Positions 40,166 to 48,880 are shown, counted from the stretch's first letter. The stretch is DNA of 64,000 nucleotides from Pseudodesulfovibrio sp. 5S69 (GCF_037094465.1 NZ_CP146609.1:186001-250000); one strand, 5' to 3'. Notes: generated from the letters alone by a model not told the origin. A program made the numbers and translations.

Positions 40166-41401
40166 TTACCTCCCTACCACGGTTTGAATCGCCTTCATCG
40201 CGGCGGCGGTGCCGGACTGGGCGGTCTTCATGACATCAAGAGGCTGCTTGGCGCAACCGGCGGCGATGATGCCCTCGCCGTCTATGACGAAACCGTCGGC
40301 GTCGATGGCTCCGGCCGGAACCTGGAGGCCGGCGCAGCTGGGCTGCATGCCGGTGGCCAGCACGACCATGTCGTACTTCTCGTCGGTCTTGATGCCGGTC
40401 AGGGCATTTTCCACGGTGACGATCGGATTGCCGTCGGCGTCCTCGACGATGGCGGCCACCTTGCCCTTGACCAGGCTGAGCTTGTCGTCAGCCTCGGTGA
40501 TGGACTTGAACTTGTCGTAGCGGCCGGGGGTGCGCAGGTCGATGTAGTAGATCGTCGCGCTCGCGTCGGAACGCTCCCGGACATAGCGGACATGCTTGAG
40601 CGAAGCCATGCAGCAGATGTACGAGCAGTAGTTCAGGTGGTTCTGATCGCGGGAACCGGCGCACTGGACAAAGGCGATCTTCTGGGGCTCGGCGCCGTCG
40701 GAAGGCCTCTTTATCTTGCCGCCGGTCGGGCCGTTGGGCGCGCACAGACGCTCGAACTGCATGTTGGTGACCACGTTCTTCAGCTTGCCCCCGCCCAGGT
40801 TGGTCAGGTTGGCCACGTCGTAGGGCTTCCAGCCGGTGGCCACGACGATGGCGCCGACGGCCAGATCGATGGACTTGGGCGCGTCATCGGTATCCACGGC
40901 GTCGTACGGGCAGGCGTTCTTGATGGCGGCCAACTCGGTCTCGGAGGCATTCTCGGCGTCCACCACGTAGCGCATGGGGAACATGAAGGGATGGGTCTTG
41001 TACGCCAGGCCGCGGGAGCCGGTGCCGAAGTCGAACTCGGAAGTCACCTTGGTGGAGGTGGCCTTCTCGCACTCGCCGCAGGCGGTACACTTTTCGTTCA
41101 CGTAGCGCGGGCGCTGCGTGATCTTCACGTCGTAGTTGCCGGCCGAGCCGGAAACCGACGTGACGTCGGCCATGGTGATGACCTTGACGTTGGGGTTGTT
41201 TTTGATGCGCTGGAACTGAATCTCCAGACCGCAGGAGGGGGGGCACAGCTTGGGAAAATACTGGTTCAGCTGCGCAACCCGTCCACCGAGGTAGGGATTG
41301 GTTTCAACGATGTACACCTCGTAGCCGATTTCGGCGGCTTCGAGGGCGGCGGTGATTCCTGCGAATCCTCCGCCTACGACGAGAATACTGTTATTCGACA
41401 T
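40166..41401 (-). CDS. qmoA: Quinone-interacting membrane-bound oxidoreductase subunit A
   Basis: A 411-residue HdrA-like flavoprotein. N-terminal SILVVGGGFAGITAALEAAE binds FAD; PKLCPPSCGLEIQFQRI and CTACGECEKAT are characteristic, and the C-terminal region keeps VLATGMQPSCAGLQVP. Known role: soluble Qmo subunit close to APS reductase AprBA. First qmo gene, 165 bp after aprA across a strong hairpin. QmoA-specific features (shorter than QmoB, no ferredoxin pair) are met. Confidence 0.96.
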   Translation of the reverse strand: MSNNSILVVGGGFAGITAALEAAEIGYEVYIVETNPYLGGRVAQLNQYFPKLCPPSCGLEIQFQRIKNNPNVKVITMADVTSVSGSAGNYDVKITQRPRYVNEKCTACGECEKATSTKVTSEFDFGTGSRGLAYKTHPFMFPMRYVVDAENASETELAAIKNACPYDAVDTDDAPKSIDLAVGAIVVATGWKPYDVANLTNLGGGKLKNVVTNMQFERLCAPNGPTGGKIKRPSDGAEPQKIAFVQCAGSRDQNHLNYCSYICCMASLKHVRYVRERSDASATIYYIDLRTPGRYDKFKSITEADDKLSLVKGKVAAIVEDADGNPIVTVENALTGIKTDEKYDMVVLATGMQPSCAGLQVPAGAIDADGFVIDGEGIIAAGCAKQPLDVMKTAQSGTAAAMKAIQTVVGR

Positions 41402-41515
41402 TCTCTTAACTCCTCCCGAATAAAGTTGAGGCTCAAGCCAAAAAATGGCCTAAACCCGGACCGGGAGCGGTTTTCCCGGCCCGGCTTCAGACCATTTTAG
41501 CCCCGGTAATTTTAA

Positions 41516-41545
41516 GAGAGCGCGGGTCCGGGGACCCGCGCTCTC
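41516..41545 (-). promoter_or_regulatory. Intercistronic hairpin between aprA and qmoA
   Basis: GAGAGCGCGGGTCC pairs perfectly with GGACCCGCGCTCTC (14 bp, two-base loop); on the minus strand it is followed by TTAAAATT. A second small hairpin CCGGG/CCCGG lies at 41460-41480. Suggests partial termination or 3'-end protection of aprBA mRNA. Confidence 0.7.
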
Positions 41546-41566
41546 GGGGTGATCATTACCTAATGC

Positions 41567-43564
41567 TTAGGCGTCGGGGATGATCTTGACGTAGGGCTTC
41601 TTGAAGACGGTGGTCACGCCGGTGGCGGGATCGTAGGTGGAGTTACAGAAGCACTTCCACTTGGAGTCATCCAGGCCCATGAAGTCGCCGCGGTAGTAGA
41701 AGCCCGGGTAACGGGATTCCTCGCGGAACTCGATGTGCTGCATGTGCAGGCGGACGGTCCACAGGCGATGGAACTGCTCCCAGCAGCGCATCAGCTCGTG
41801 CAGGTCACGGGCGGCGAGCTTCTTGGAGTCTTCTTCCATCATGCCGAGCAGCCAGAAGCCGGTGTTCAGCAGAGCCTTGGAGGTCATGTACAGGGTGCCG
41901 ACGCCACCGCCGTATTCATCGGTGCACTTGATGAGGCGCATCATGAAGTTGTGCGGGGTGATGTAGGCGGGGTTCACGACGGGATCGGTGGAACCGCCCT
42001 TGTTCTCCAGGTAGGTGTACATGGGCTGGTAGATTTCCTTGGCCAGATCAGCAGCGTTTTCCTTCAGGGTCGGGGTGAAGTCCTTGTGGTCGACACACCA
42101 ACGGACCAGCTGCTTGCCGACGATGCGGCCTTCAGCGTGGGAACCGGAGGAGAACTTGTGGCCGGAGGCGCCGACGCCGTCAGCGCAGGTGAACAGGCCG
42201 TTGACGGTGGTCATACGGTTGTAGACCTTGCCGTTGTCGGCTTTGACCTTGTAGGAATCCGGGACCCAGGCTTCGTCCGGACCGGAAACCCAGATGCCGC
42301 AGCAACCGGAGTGGGAACCCAGGAGGTAAGGCTCGGTGGGCATGATCTCGGAACCGCGATCCTCGGGAGCGCAGTTGGTGGCGGCCCACAGGTTGGCCTG
42401 GCCGACACACATGTCGAGGAAGTCTTCCCAAGCCTCGGACTCGAGGTGCTTCCACTCGGGACCGGTCAGGTCGCCGTTGACGGTGTTCAGCAGGGCGGTC
42501 TTGGTGTCCATGAAGATCGGGCCGCGGCCTTCACGCATTTCACGGAGCATCATGTGGTTGCGCAGGCAGGTGGGGATGATGTGACCCTTGGCGTAGCCGC
42601 GATCCTCGTAAGGCTTCAGCATGGCGCGGTTGGTCTCGCAGTAGTCCTCACCCTTGTAGTTGGTCGCCTTGGCCTTGAAGAGCAGGAACCAGGCGCCGAC
42701 CGGGCCGTAACCGTCCTTGAAGCGGGCGGGGACGAAGCGGTTTTCCATCATGGTCATCTCGGCGCCGACCTGAGCACACATGGTGTAGGTGGAACCGGCG
42801 TTCCAGACGGGGTACCAGGCGCGGCCCATGCCCTCACCGGTGGAGCGGGGGCGGTACACGTTGACGGCGCCGCCACAGGCGACGACGGCGGCGTTGCACT
42901 TGTAGACGTAGACCTTGTTCTCACGGGTGGAGAAGCCGACGGCACCGGCGATGCGGTTGGGCTCGTTGGCGTCCAGGAGCATCTTAACGATGAACACGCG
43001 CTCGACGTAGCGGTCTTCGCCCAGGGAGTTCTTGGCGGCTTCAGCAACGATGCACTTGTAGGACTCACCGTTGATCATGATCTGCCAGCGGCCGGAGCGG
43101 ACCGGAGCGTCGCCGTTGCGGATGGCGAGGCCTTCGGCCTTGGCTTTGGCGCCGTCGAGGTTCTTGCCGTCTTTCTTGACCCAAACGGGGAGGCCCCATT
43201 CTTCGAAGAGGTGGACGGAATCGTCAACGTGGCGGCCCAGGTCGAAGATCAGGTCTTCGCGGACGATGCCCATGAGGTCGGTGCGGACCATGCGGACGTA
43301 ATCGTCCGGGTCGTTCTCACCGCAGTAGGTGTTGATGGCGGACAGGCCCTGGGCAACGGCGCCGGAGCGCTCCAGAGCGGCCTTGTCGCAGAGCATGATC
43401 TTCAGGGAAGGATCGACTTTGTCGGCCCAGCGGACAGCTTCGAAAGCGGCACCGCAGTTACCCATGCCGCCGCCGACCATGAGGATATCAACGGTCTGTT
43501 CGATGATTTCCGGCTCGGCGAGAGCAACACCCTTGGAAGCTTCTTTGATGGGAAGCAGAGGCAT
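41567..43564 (-). CDS. aprA: Adenylylsulfate (APS) reductase alpha subunit
   Basis: A 665-residue FAD enzyme of the fumarate-reductase/succinate-dehydrogenase family that reduces APS to sulfite and AMP. N-terminal DILMVGGGMGNCGAAFEAVR binds FAD; LCDKAALERSGAVAQGLSAI, NRFVPARFKDGYGPVGAWFL, and SHSGCCGIWVSGPDE are highly characteristic of dissimilatory AprA. Length matches the known enzyme. Second gene after aprB (65-bp gap). Cytosolic, functioning with Qmo. Confidence 0.99.
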   Translation of the reverse strand: MPLLPIKEASKGVALAEPEIIEQTVDILMVGGGMGNCGAAFEAVRWADKVDPSLKIMLCDKAALERSGAVAQGLSAINTYCGENDPDDYVRMVRTDLMGIVREDLIFDLGRHVDDSVHLFEEWGLPVWVKKDGKNLDGAKAKAEGLAIRNGDAPVRSGRWQIMINGESYKCIVAEAAKNSLGEDRYVERVFIVKMLLDANEPNRIAGAVGFSTRENKVYVYKCNAAVVACGGAVNVYRPRSTGEGMGRAWYPVWNAGSTYTMCAQVGAEMTMMENRFVPARFKDGYGPVGAWFLLFKAKATNYKGEDYCETNRAMLKPYEDRGYAKGHIIPTCLRNHMMLREMREGRGPIFMDTKTALLNTVNGDLTGPEWKHLESEAWEDFLDMCVGQANLWAATNCAPEDRGSEIMPTEPYLLGSHSGCCGIWVSGPDEAWVPDSYKVKADNGKVYNRMTTVNGLFTCADGVGASGHKFSSGSHAEGRIVGKQLVRWCVDHKDFTPTLKENAADLAKEIYQPMYTYLENKGGSTDPVVNPAYITPHNFMMRLIKCTDEYGGGVGTLYMTSKALLNTGFWLLGMMEEDSKKLAARDLHELMRCWEQFHRLWTVRLHMQHIEFREESRYPGFYYRGDFMGLDDSKWKCFCNSTYDPATGVTTVFKKPYVKIIPDA

Positions 43565-43629
43565 AATATTTCTCCTAGTATTTAACGTGATTCAAGTAGT
43601 CTAATCAGACAAGGATTCGCAAACCGGCA

Positions 43630-44130
43630 CTAGACCAGGTTGGCGTAATCGTCCATCTTCCACTCTTTCTTCAGGTCGGCTTCGGTCACGGAAGCCTCTT
43701 CCATGGCGGTGGCCAGGGGAGCCTTCAGAGCGGACTCGGTGAAGAGCAGCTCGGAGTCCAGGTCGCCGGGCTCGGGCTTGCCGTCGAAGGGCTTGATCGA
43801 ACCTTCAGCAGTGGTGCGGATGGGGAACTTGAAGCGTTTCACGCTGCCATTACGGAATTTGATGGTCCACATGATGTCTTCAGCGGAACGCATCGGGATG
43901 GAGGTACCACCCATAGGGGCGAAGTCGGCGTACGGACGGGCTTCAATAGCGCCCTGGGGGCAAATTTTCACGCAGGAATAACATTCCCAGCAAGCGGACG
44001 GTTCCTGGTTGTAGGCCTTCATTTCGGCGGGATCCAGGATCATCAGATCGTTAGGGCAAATGTACATGCAAGCGGTCTTTTCGCCACCCTTGCAGCCGTC
44101 ACATTTTTCCGGGTTAACAAAGGTCGGCAT
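43630..44130 (-). CDS. aprB: Adenylylsulfate (APS) reductase beta subunit
   Basis: A 166-residue iron-sulfur protein with two [4Fe-4S] sites: CDGCKGGEKTACMYICPND and CWECYSCVKICPQGAIEARP. The C-terminal tail wraps around AprA in known structures. It starts the apr-qmo operon. ATG 44130 is preceded by AGGAGGAG. The N-terminus MPTFVNPEKCDGC is essentially the family consensus. Confidence 0.99.
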   Translation of the reverse strand: MPTFVNPEKCDGCKGGEKTACMYICPNDLMILDPAEMKAYNQEPSACWECYSCVKICPQGAIEARPYADFAPMGGTSIPMRSAEDIMWTIKFRNGSVKRFKFPIRTTAEGSIKPFDGKPEPGDLDSELLFTESALKAPLATAMEEASVTEADLKKEWKMDDYANLV

Positions 44131-44226
44131 AACTTCTCCTCCTAAATAGGGTTTTATTATTCACAATAACCGACATCCTCTACCTAAACAAAAATCGGCA
44201 CCCGTTTTAAGGCGGGCGGAATTGGG

Positions 44227-44253
44227 ATTAGCAAGACGAAACACCCTTGTCAA
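44227..44253 (-). promoter_or_regulatory. Candidate promoter of the apr-qmo operon
   Basis: Minus strand TTGACA (44253-44248), 15-bp spacer, GCTAAT (44232-44227). The spacer is short, but this is the best match upstream of aprB. Downstream in the leader lies TTATT-GTG-AATAA, a small dyad with the TTGTGA half-site common to CRP/FNR-type regulators. Confidence 0.45.
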
Positions 44254-44606
44254 CGTGAAAGTGAATTTTTGAACAAGCGTATATCGTCAACCGTATCTCG
44301 GGTTTTGAGCCGATGGCCGGAAAAGGCCCGGAATACAGGCGTTCGGGTACGCCGCGAGGCGGCGCCTGCCAATAAAAAAACACCTGTTGAAACCCATACC
44401 GTTTTTAGTTTAAACGAACAAAGAAATGCAAGCCTTTTTTCAATTTATAGAGTGTTATTGCGGTGACAACACAACAAGCTGAAAATACACGTAAAAAATA
44501 CACCAAAACAGGGCCTGTTTTCTAGACTTTCTCCCGAGAAGGTCTACCTCCCCCCCTGAGTGTGCAATCAGGCGCAAATTGTTGCAGGACGGGCGGAAAA
44601 AAGCGC

Positions 44607-44651
44607 TTGACACGACTTTCACAAACAGCCAATAAAGGCGGACCCTATAAT
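44607..44651 (+). promoter_or_regulatory. Candidate sat promoter region
   Basis: TTGACA at 44607-44612 with AATAAA 18 bp downstream (44631-44636) is one possible promoter; a perfect TATAAT at 44646-44651 lacks a good minus-35. The leader then contains a CATGGT/ACCATG hairpin (44663-44697). The 44131-44741 divergent gap (611 bp) otherwise holds no credible gene. Confidence 0.45.
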
Positions 44652-44741
44652 TGGGAAATACTCATGGTCATCCAAGCGGCCGAGGCGGCTCACCATGAAT
44701 CAAGGCAATGGAAACACTGACAAACTATTTAGGAGGCTTAC

Positions 44742-46028
44742 ATGTCTAACCTCGTAGCACCTCACGGTGGTAAAGGTCTCGTTTGCTGTCTGCTCGAAGG
44801 CGCTGAGCTCGACGCTGAAATCAAAAAGGCCGCTGGCCTGAAGACCCTCGACATTTCCGATCGCGCCAAGGGCGACCTGATCATGATGGGCATCGGCGGC
44901 TTCTCTCCGCTGAACGGCTTCATGAAGAAGGCCGACTGGGCCGGCGTCTGCGAAAAGTTCCTGATGGCCGACGGCACCTTCTGGCCGGTCCCCATCACCC
45001 TCGACACCGATGACGAAGACGTCAAGGTCGGTGACGAGGTCGCCCTGAAGGCCAAGGACGGCACCGTCTACGCCACCATGAAGGTCGAAGAAAAGTACGA
45101 GATGACCGAAGCCGACAAGAAGTGGGAATGCGAACTCGTCTACAAGGGCGAGGGCGAAGATTCCGCTGACGACAAGTTCTGGGAAGTCGCCATGGAAGAC
45201 CATCCCGGCGTCCAGATGGTCATGGCCCAGGGCAAGTACAACCTGGCCGGCCCGGTCAAGGTCCTCTCCGAGGGCGACTACGCCAAGCGTTTCCCGGGCG
45301 TCTACCTGACCCCCGCCCAGATCCGCGCCGAGATGGAAAAGCGCGGCTGGTCCAAGGTCGCCGCTCTGCAGCTGCGCAACCCCATGCACCGCTCCCACGA
45401 GTTCCTGGCCAAGATCGCCATCGAAGTGTGTGACGGCTGCGTCATCCACTCCCTGATCGGCAACCTGAAGCCGGGCGACATTCCGGGCAGCGTGCGCATC
45501 AAGTGCATCCAGACCCTGATCGACGGCTACTTCGTGGCCGACAACGTCATCAACGCCGGCTACCCCCTGGACATGCGTTACGCCGGTCCCCGCGAAGGCC
45601 TGCTGCACGCCACCTTCCGCCAGAACTACGGCATCAACAACATGCTCATCGGCCGTGACCACGCCGGTGTCGGCGACTTCTACGGCCTGTTCGAGGCCCA
45701 GGAGATCTTCAAGAGGATCCCCTACGTCACCGAAGCCTGCCCCGAGCCCGGCAAGGCCCTGCTCTGCCAGCCGATGAACATCGACTGGACCTTCTACTGC
45801 TACAAGTGCGACGGCATGGCTTCCATGCGCACTTGCCCACACACCAAGGAAGACCGCGTCATCCTGTCCGGCACCAAGCTGCGCAAGGCCCTGTCCGAAG
45901 GCGCCGAGGTCCCGGATCACTTCGGCCGCGACGAAGTCCTGGTCATCCTCCGCGACTACTACGAAAACCTCACCGAGAAGGTCGAGGTCAAGATGCAGAA
46001 GGCCGCTTCCGGTCAGGACATGAAGTAA
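44742..46028 (+). CDS. sat: Sulfate adenylyltransferase (ATP sulfurylase, dissimilatory)
   Basis: A 428-residue homodimeric-type ATP sulfurylase activating sulfate to APS. N-terminal PUA-like domain (~1-160), then the catalytic domain with [11 protein letters not shown] (the HxxH motif), the [12 protein letters not shown] loop and the zinc-binding [15 protein letters not shown] typical of sulfate reducers. AGGAGGCTTAC precedes the ATG. Codon use is strongly biased (for example GGC, ATC, CTG with few rare codons), as for the other highly expressed sulfate genes. Divergent from aprBA. First committed step of sulfate respiration. Confidence 0.99.
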   Translation: MSNLVAPHGGKGLVCCLLEGAELDAEIKKAAGLKTLDISDRAKGDLIMMGIGGFSPLNGFMKKADWAGVCEKFLMADGTFWPVPITLDTDDEDVKVGDEVALKAKDGTVYATMKVEEKYEMTEADKKWECELVYKGEGEDSADDKFWEVAMEDHPGVQMVMAQGKYNLAGPVKVLSEGDYAKRFPGVYLTPAQIRAEMEKRGWSKVAALQLRNPMHRSHEFLAKIAIEVCDGCVIHSLIGNLKPGDIPGSVRIKCIQTLIDGYFVADNVINAGYPLDMRYAGPREGLLHATFRQNYGINNMLIGRDHAGVGDFYGLFEAQEIFKRIPYVTEACPEPGKALLCQPMNIDWTFYCYKCDGMASMRTCPHTKEDRVILSGTKLRKALSEGAEVPDHFGRDEVLVILRDYYENLTEKVEVKMQKAASGQDMK

Positions 46029-46042
46029 GTCCTGCCGGTCGG

Positions 46043-46104
46043 TTTTGCTGACCACTCAAGGGGAGGTTGCTGACGCAACCTCCCCTTTTCGTTTGTCAGC
46101 AAAA
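46043..46104 (+). terminator. Nested terminator of sat
   Basis: Inner 13-bp stem AAGGGGAGGTTGC / GCAACCTCCCCTT (46058-46087) followed by TTCGTTT; an outer stem TTTTGCTGAC / GTCAGCAAAA encloses it. Two-layer structure suited to a highly transcribed gene. Confidence 0.9.
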
Positions 46105-46115
46105 CGCGACCGGGC

Positions 46116-46230
46116 GGCGGCGCGGGATAGCAGGCCGTCTGCGAATTTTTCGAGGGGGGCTCCGATCCTCACGTACAGGAAGTACGCTGCGGTCGGAGCC
46201 CCCCTCGAAAAATCCACATCCGACCCACTC
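46116..46230 (-). repeat. Large palindromic repeat, family B (copy 3, reverse)
   Basis: On the minus strand GAGTGGGTCGGATGTGG, ATTTTTCGAGGG, inner stem GGGCTCCGA / TCGGAGCCC, tip GACCGCAGCGTAC TTCCT GTACGTGAGGAT, tail to GCCGCC. Adjacent to a module D copy, as copies 1 and 2 are. Confidence 0.8.
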
Positions 46231-46249
46231 TTCCGCACCTCGATACGTC

Positions 46250-46289
46250 GAGAGCCGCTGTTTGGGGCGTGCCGCCCCAAAGGCGCTCC
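46250..46289 (-). repeat. Hairpin repeat module D (reverse copy)
   Basis: Minus strand GGAGCGCCTTTGGGGCGG, CA, CGCCCCAAACAGCGGCTCTC. Stem TTTGGGGCG / CGCCCCAAA. The unit is nearly identical in its ends to the 35083 array. Confidence 0.7.
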
Positions 46290-46349
46290 AATGGGCTATC
46301 GGGAGCCTGCGGCGCCAAGTCGCCTGGGGGGGGGGATGAGGTTGACGGC

Positions 46350-47072
46350 TCAGTAGATGAACGGGATGAACTTCCTGGTGGTCCGGGCGTAGGCCGGGAA
46401 GTCGTTCGGGTAGCGTTCGGCGAGGTAAGCGTCCAGGGCCGGGATGTGGTAGCCGACGAACATGGCGGCCATCAGGGCCGGGAGGACGAGGGCCCAGGGG
46501 ACGGCGGTCAGCAGGGCCCAGCCGGTGAACATGACCGTGTCGCCGAAGTAGTTGATGTGCATGGAGTATTTGAACAGGCCGCCGGTGTAGCAGCGGCCCC
46601 GGTTGGCCGGGTCTCGCTTCCACAGCTTGCGCTGGGTCTCGGAGGCCGTGTTCAGGTAGGAGCCCGCCAGGACCAGGGCCAGGGCGAACCAGTCCAGCGG
46701 GCGGAACAGGGGCGGCGTGTCGTTGAACAGGCCGCCGCCCGCGAGCAGCAGACCGACCTCGATCAGGCCGATGAACGCGAGCAGCCCGAGGACCTCGGGC
46801 CAGTCCACACGCCGCGCCAGCAGATAGAAGAGCGTCACCGCATGACGCAGCCAGTACAGGACCGCGCAACCGACCAGCAGCGCCGCCCGGCCACCGTCGG
46901 CAAAGGCCCACGTCTGGCCGAACAGGCGGCCTGTCCGCTCCAATCCGCCGCACGCCAGCCAGGCGCAGCAGAGCACAATGGCCAGATGCCCCAGGCAAAA
47001 GACCGCCCGCTGCGGCAGAGAGCGCCCGTGGACGCGGTCCACCCCGCCCTTGCCGCTTGAAGAATCACCCAT
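46350..47072 (-). CDS. DUF1295-type membrane protein (steroid-reductase/isoprenylcysteine methyltransferase-like)
   Basis: A 240-residue inner-membrane protein with about six TM helices. The C-terminal third carries GGLFKYSMHINYFGDTVMFT and the RYPNDFPAYARTTRKFIPFIY ending typical of DUF1295/ICMT-fold proteins (SAM- or NADPH-linked membrane enzymes). The start at 47072 follows AAAGGGGG. Enzyme activity and substrate are not known. Convergent with sat across the B and D repeats. Confidence 0.82.
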   Translation of the reverse strand: MGDSSSGKGGVDRVHGRSLPQRAVFCLGHLAIVLCCAWLACGGLERTGRLFGQTWAFADGGRAALLVGCAVLYWLRHAVTLFYLLARRVDWPEVLGLLAFIGLIEVGLLLAGGGLFNDTPPLFRPLDWFALALVLAGSYLNTASETQRKLWKRDPANRGRCYTGGLFKYSMHINYFGDTVMFTGWALLTAVPWALVLPALMAAMFVGYHIPALDAYLAERYPNDFPAYARTTRKFIPFIY

Positions 47073-47221
47073 CACGCCCCCTTTGTTCCTGGACCGGCAC
47101 ACTGCGCGCCCGGCCGTTGCCAGGGGAGTATGCCAAAAAACGGCCCGGATTTGGAGAATGATCACAAGCCCGTTGCTTCCCGCTTGCAAACGCCCCTTTT
47201 TTACCGCAGAAATAGCGAGTT

Positions 47222-48076
47222 ATGCCCGACAAGACCAAGGCCATACTGCTCATGGCGGCCACGGCGCTCATCTGGAGCTCCGGGGGGCTGGCCATCAAGC
47301 TGGTCCAGTGGAATCCCATGGCCATCACCGGAGTGCGCAGCGCGTTGGCCGCGGCGACCCTGTGCGTGCTCTTCCGGGGGCGGCTGACCTTCGGCTTCAA
47401 TCGTGTGCAGTGGGGGGCGGCCTTGGGCTATGCGGGGCTGCTCGTGACCAACGTGGCGGCCACCAAGCTGACCACCTCGGCCAACGCCATCCTGCTGGCC
47501 TACACCGCCCCGGTCTATGTGGCCCTGCTCGCCCCGTGGCTCCTCGGCGAGCGCACGCGCCGGTCGGACTGGGCATTCATCGCCGTGACCGTGGGCGGCA
47601 TGGCCCTGTTCTTCCTGGACCGCCTCTCGGCCACCGGATTGTGGGGCAATATTATTGCCGTAGGCACTGGTATTTCCTACGCAATATTTACCTTGTGCAT
47701 GCGTTCACAAAAGGACGCCTCGCCCGTGGAGTCCGTCGTCCTCGGGCATGTCCTGACCGCCCTGGCCGGGCTGCCCTTTCTCTTCGGCTCCCTGCCGTCC
47801 GGCGAGGGGTGGCTCGGGCTGCTCTACCTCGGCATCCTGCAACAGGGCGTGTCCATGGCCCTCTACGTCTGGGCCATCAAGCGGCTCGGCGCGCTGGAGG
47901 CGATCCTGATCATGATGCTCGAACCGATCTTCAACCCCGTGCTCGTGGCCGTGGGCTACGGCGAGCTGCCCGGCCCCTGGGCCGTGGTCGGCGGCGTGAC
48001 CGTCATCGGGGCCGTGACCCTGCGGGGCGCACTCGGCGCGATCAGGCGGCCCACGTTCCTGTCTCCCGGCCGTTGA
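47222..48076 (+). CDS. DMT-superfamily (EamA) transporter
   Basis: A 284-residue inner-membrane protein with ten predicted TM helices arranged as two EamA repeats (~5-140 and ~148-280). Motifs such as LIWSSGGLAIKLVQWNPMAI and TKLTTSANAILLAYTAPVYVA with YAIFTLCMRSQ are typical. Usually exporters of amino acids or other metabolites; the substrate is unknown. ATG 47222 has a weak ribosome site. Ends at a bidirectional terminator. Confidence 0.9.
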   Translation: MPDKTKAILLMAATALIWSSGGLAIKLVQWNPMAITGVRSALAAATLCVLFRGRLTFGFNRVQWGAALGYAGLLVTNVAATKLTTSANAILLAYTAPVYVALLAPWLLGERTRRSDWAFIAVTVGGMALFFLDRLSATGLWGNIIAVGTGISYAIFTLCMRSQKDASPVESVVLGHVLTALAGLPFLFGSLPSGEGWLGLLYLGILQQGVSMALYVWAIKRLGALEAILIMMLEPIFNPVLVAVGYGELPGPWAVVGGVTVIGAVTLRGALGAIRRPTFLSPGR

Positions 48077-48142
48077 CGCCGCCGGTCTCCCGCCTTCCGA
48101 CGGAGGAACGGCGACCGTTGTGCCGGACGGCGGGCGCAAAAG

Positions 48143-48166
48143 AACCCCGCCGTTGCCGGCGGGGTT
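48143..48166. terminator. Bidirectional terminator
   Basis: Ten-bp stem AACCCCGCCG / CGGCGGGGTT, loop TTGC; A-run on the left, TGTTTT on the right. Serves the DMT gene and the convergent lipoprotein gene. Confidence 0.85.
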
Positions 48167-48203
48167 CCTGTTTTCGGTTACGGGCCGTCAGGCCGTCCGG
48201 GCG

Positions 48204-48641
48204 CTACTGCTTGAGATGCCAGACACCCTTGTCGTCGCGCCAGGCCTTGGCCATGATGGTGTCGCCGTCCTTCTGGTCCTTGATGTAGACGTCGCGGTAG
48301 ACCTTGTTCTCGGACATGTAGGGCGGGCTCGGGGTGGCCGTGTAGCTGGCCCCGGTGTCGGGGTTGGTCCAGGACTGCGGCTGATCCGACTTGCCGGTCT
48401 CCAGGGTCCTCTGGACCTGGGCCTCGTCGTGCTTGTCCCACTCGTTGCCCACGATGTACCCGAACAGGGTGCCCACGCCCGCGCCCACGGCCGCGCCGAG
48501 CAGCTTGTTCTTGAACGTCAGGGCGCCGATGGTCGCGCCCGCTAGGCTGCCGACGGTGGCACCCTGCTGGGCCTTGCTGGCGCAGCCGTAGCCTGCGGTC
48601 ACGAAACAGGCCAGCAGCGCGGCTATCAGTACTTTCCTCAT
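48204..48641 (-). CDS. Glycine-zipper lipoprotein (17 kDa antigen/SlyB-like)
   Basis: A 145-residue envelope protein. Signal peptide MRKVLIAALLACFVTAGYGC with lipobox AGYGC. Residues ~30-70 form a glycine zipper (GATVGSLAGATIGALTFKNK LLGAAVGAGVGTLFGYIVGN, read as two adjoining segments), as in Rick_17kDa and OmpA-like zipper lipoproteins. The C-terminal ~65 residues (TGASYTATPSPPYMSENKVY ...) are a small soluble domain. GGAGG precedes ATG 48641. Probably outer-membrane attached; function unknown. Confidence 0.88.
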   Translation of the reverse strand: MRKVLIAALLACFVTAGYGCASKAQQGATVGSLAGATIGALTFKNKLLGAAVGAGVGTLFGYIVGNEWDKHDEAQVQRTLETGKSDQPQSWTNPDTGASYTATPSPPYMSENKVYRDVYIKDQKDGDTIMAKAWRDDKGVWHLKQ

Positions 48642-48880
48642 GGCTATTACCTCCAAGGAATTAAGGTGCTTTGCGTAACGACGCCGGACCGGGCAGAAAA
48701 AACCGGGACCGGCTCATTTCAATGTGCCCGTTGCGGCCCGGCTTGTCCAGTACGGAAACCTGAAGGACGCGTGCGGCCCGGCCCAACTGCCGGGTCTTGC
48801 ATATCCTGCGCTTTCGGGCTAGAGAATCCTTTCCCGGTTCGCCGGGGAACCATATCATTCATAAGGAAGACGGAAAGACG

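Noticed and set aside
37853..41500. 1215-codon open frame antisense to qmoA and qmoB
   Set aside because: A shadow of high third-position GC in the qmo genes; the sense proteins are unmistakable.
41735..43585. 616-codon open frame antisense to aprA
   Set aside because: Same GC-skew artefact; composition (Val/Gly/Asp-rich) matches no protein family.
44269..44466. 65-codon open frame in the sat/apr divergent region
   Set aside because: No Shine-Dalgarno, non-ATG context inside the control region, no recognisable protein.
44607..44651. TTGACA and TATAAT as one promoter for sat
   Set aside because: They are 33 bp apart, about twice the allowed spacer; listed only as parts of possible separate promoters.
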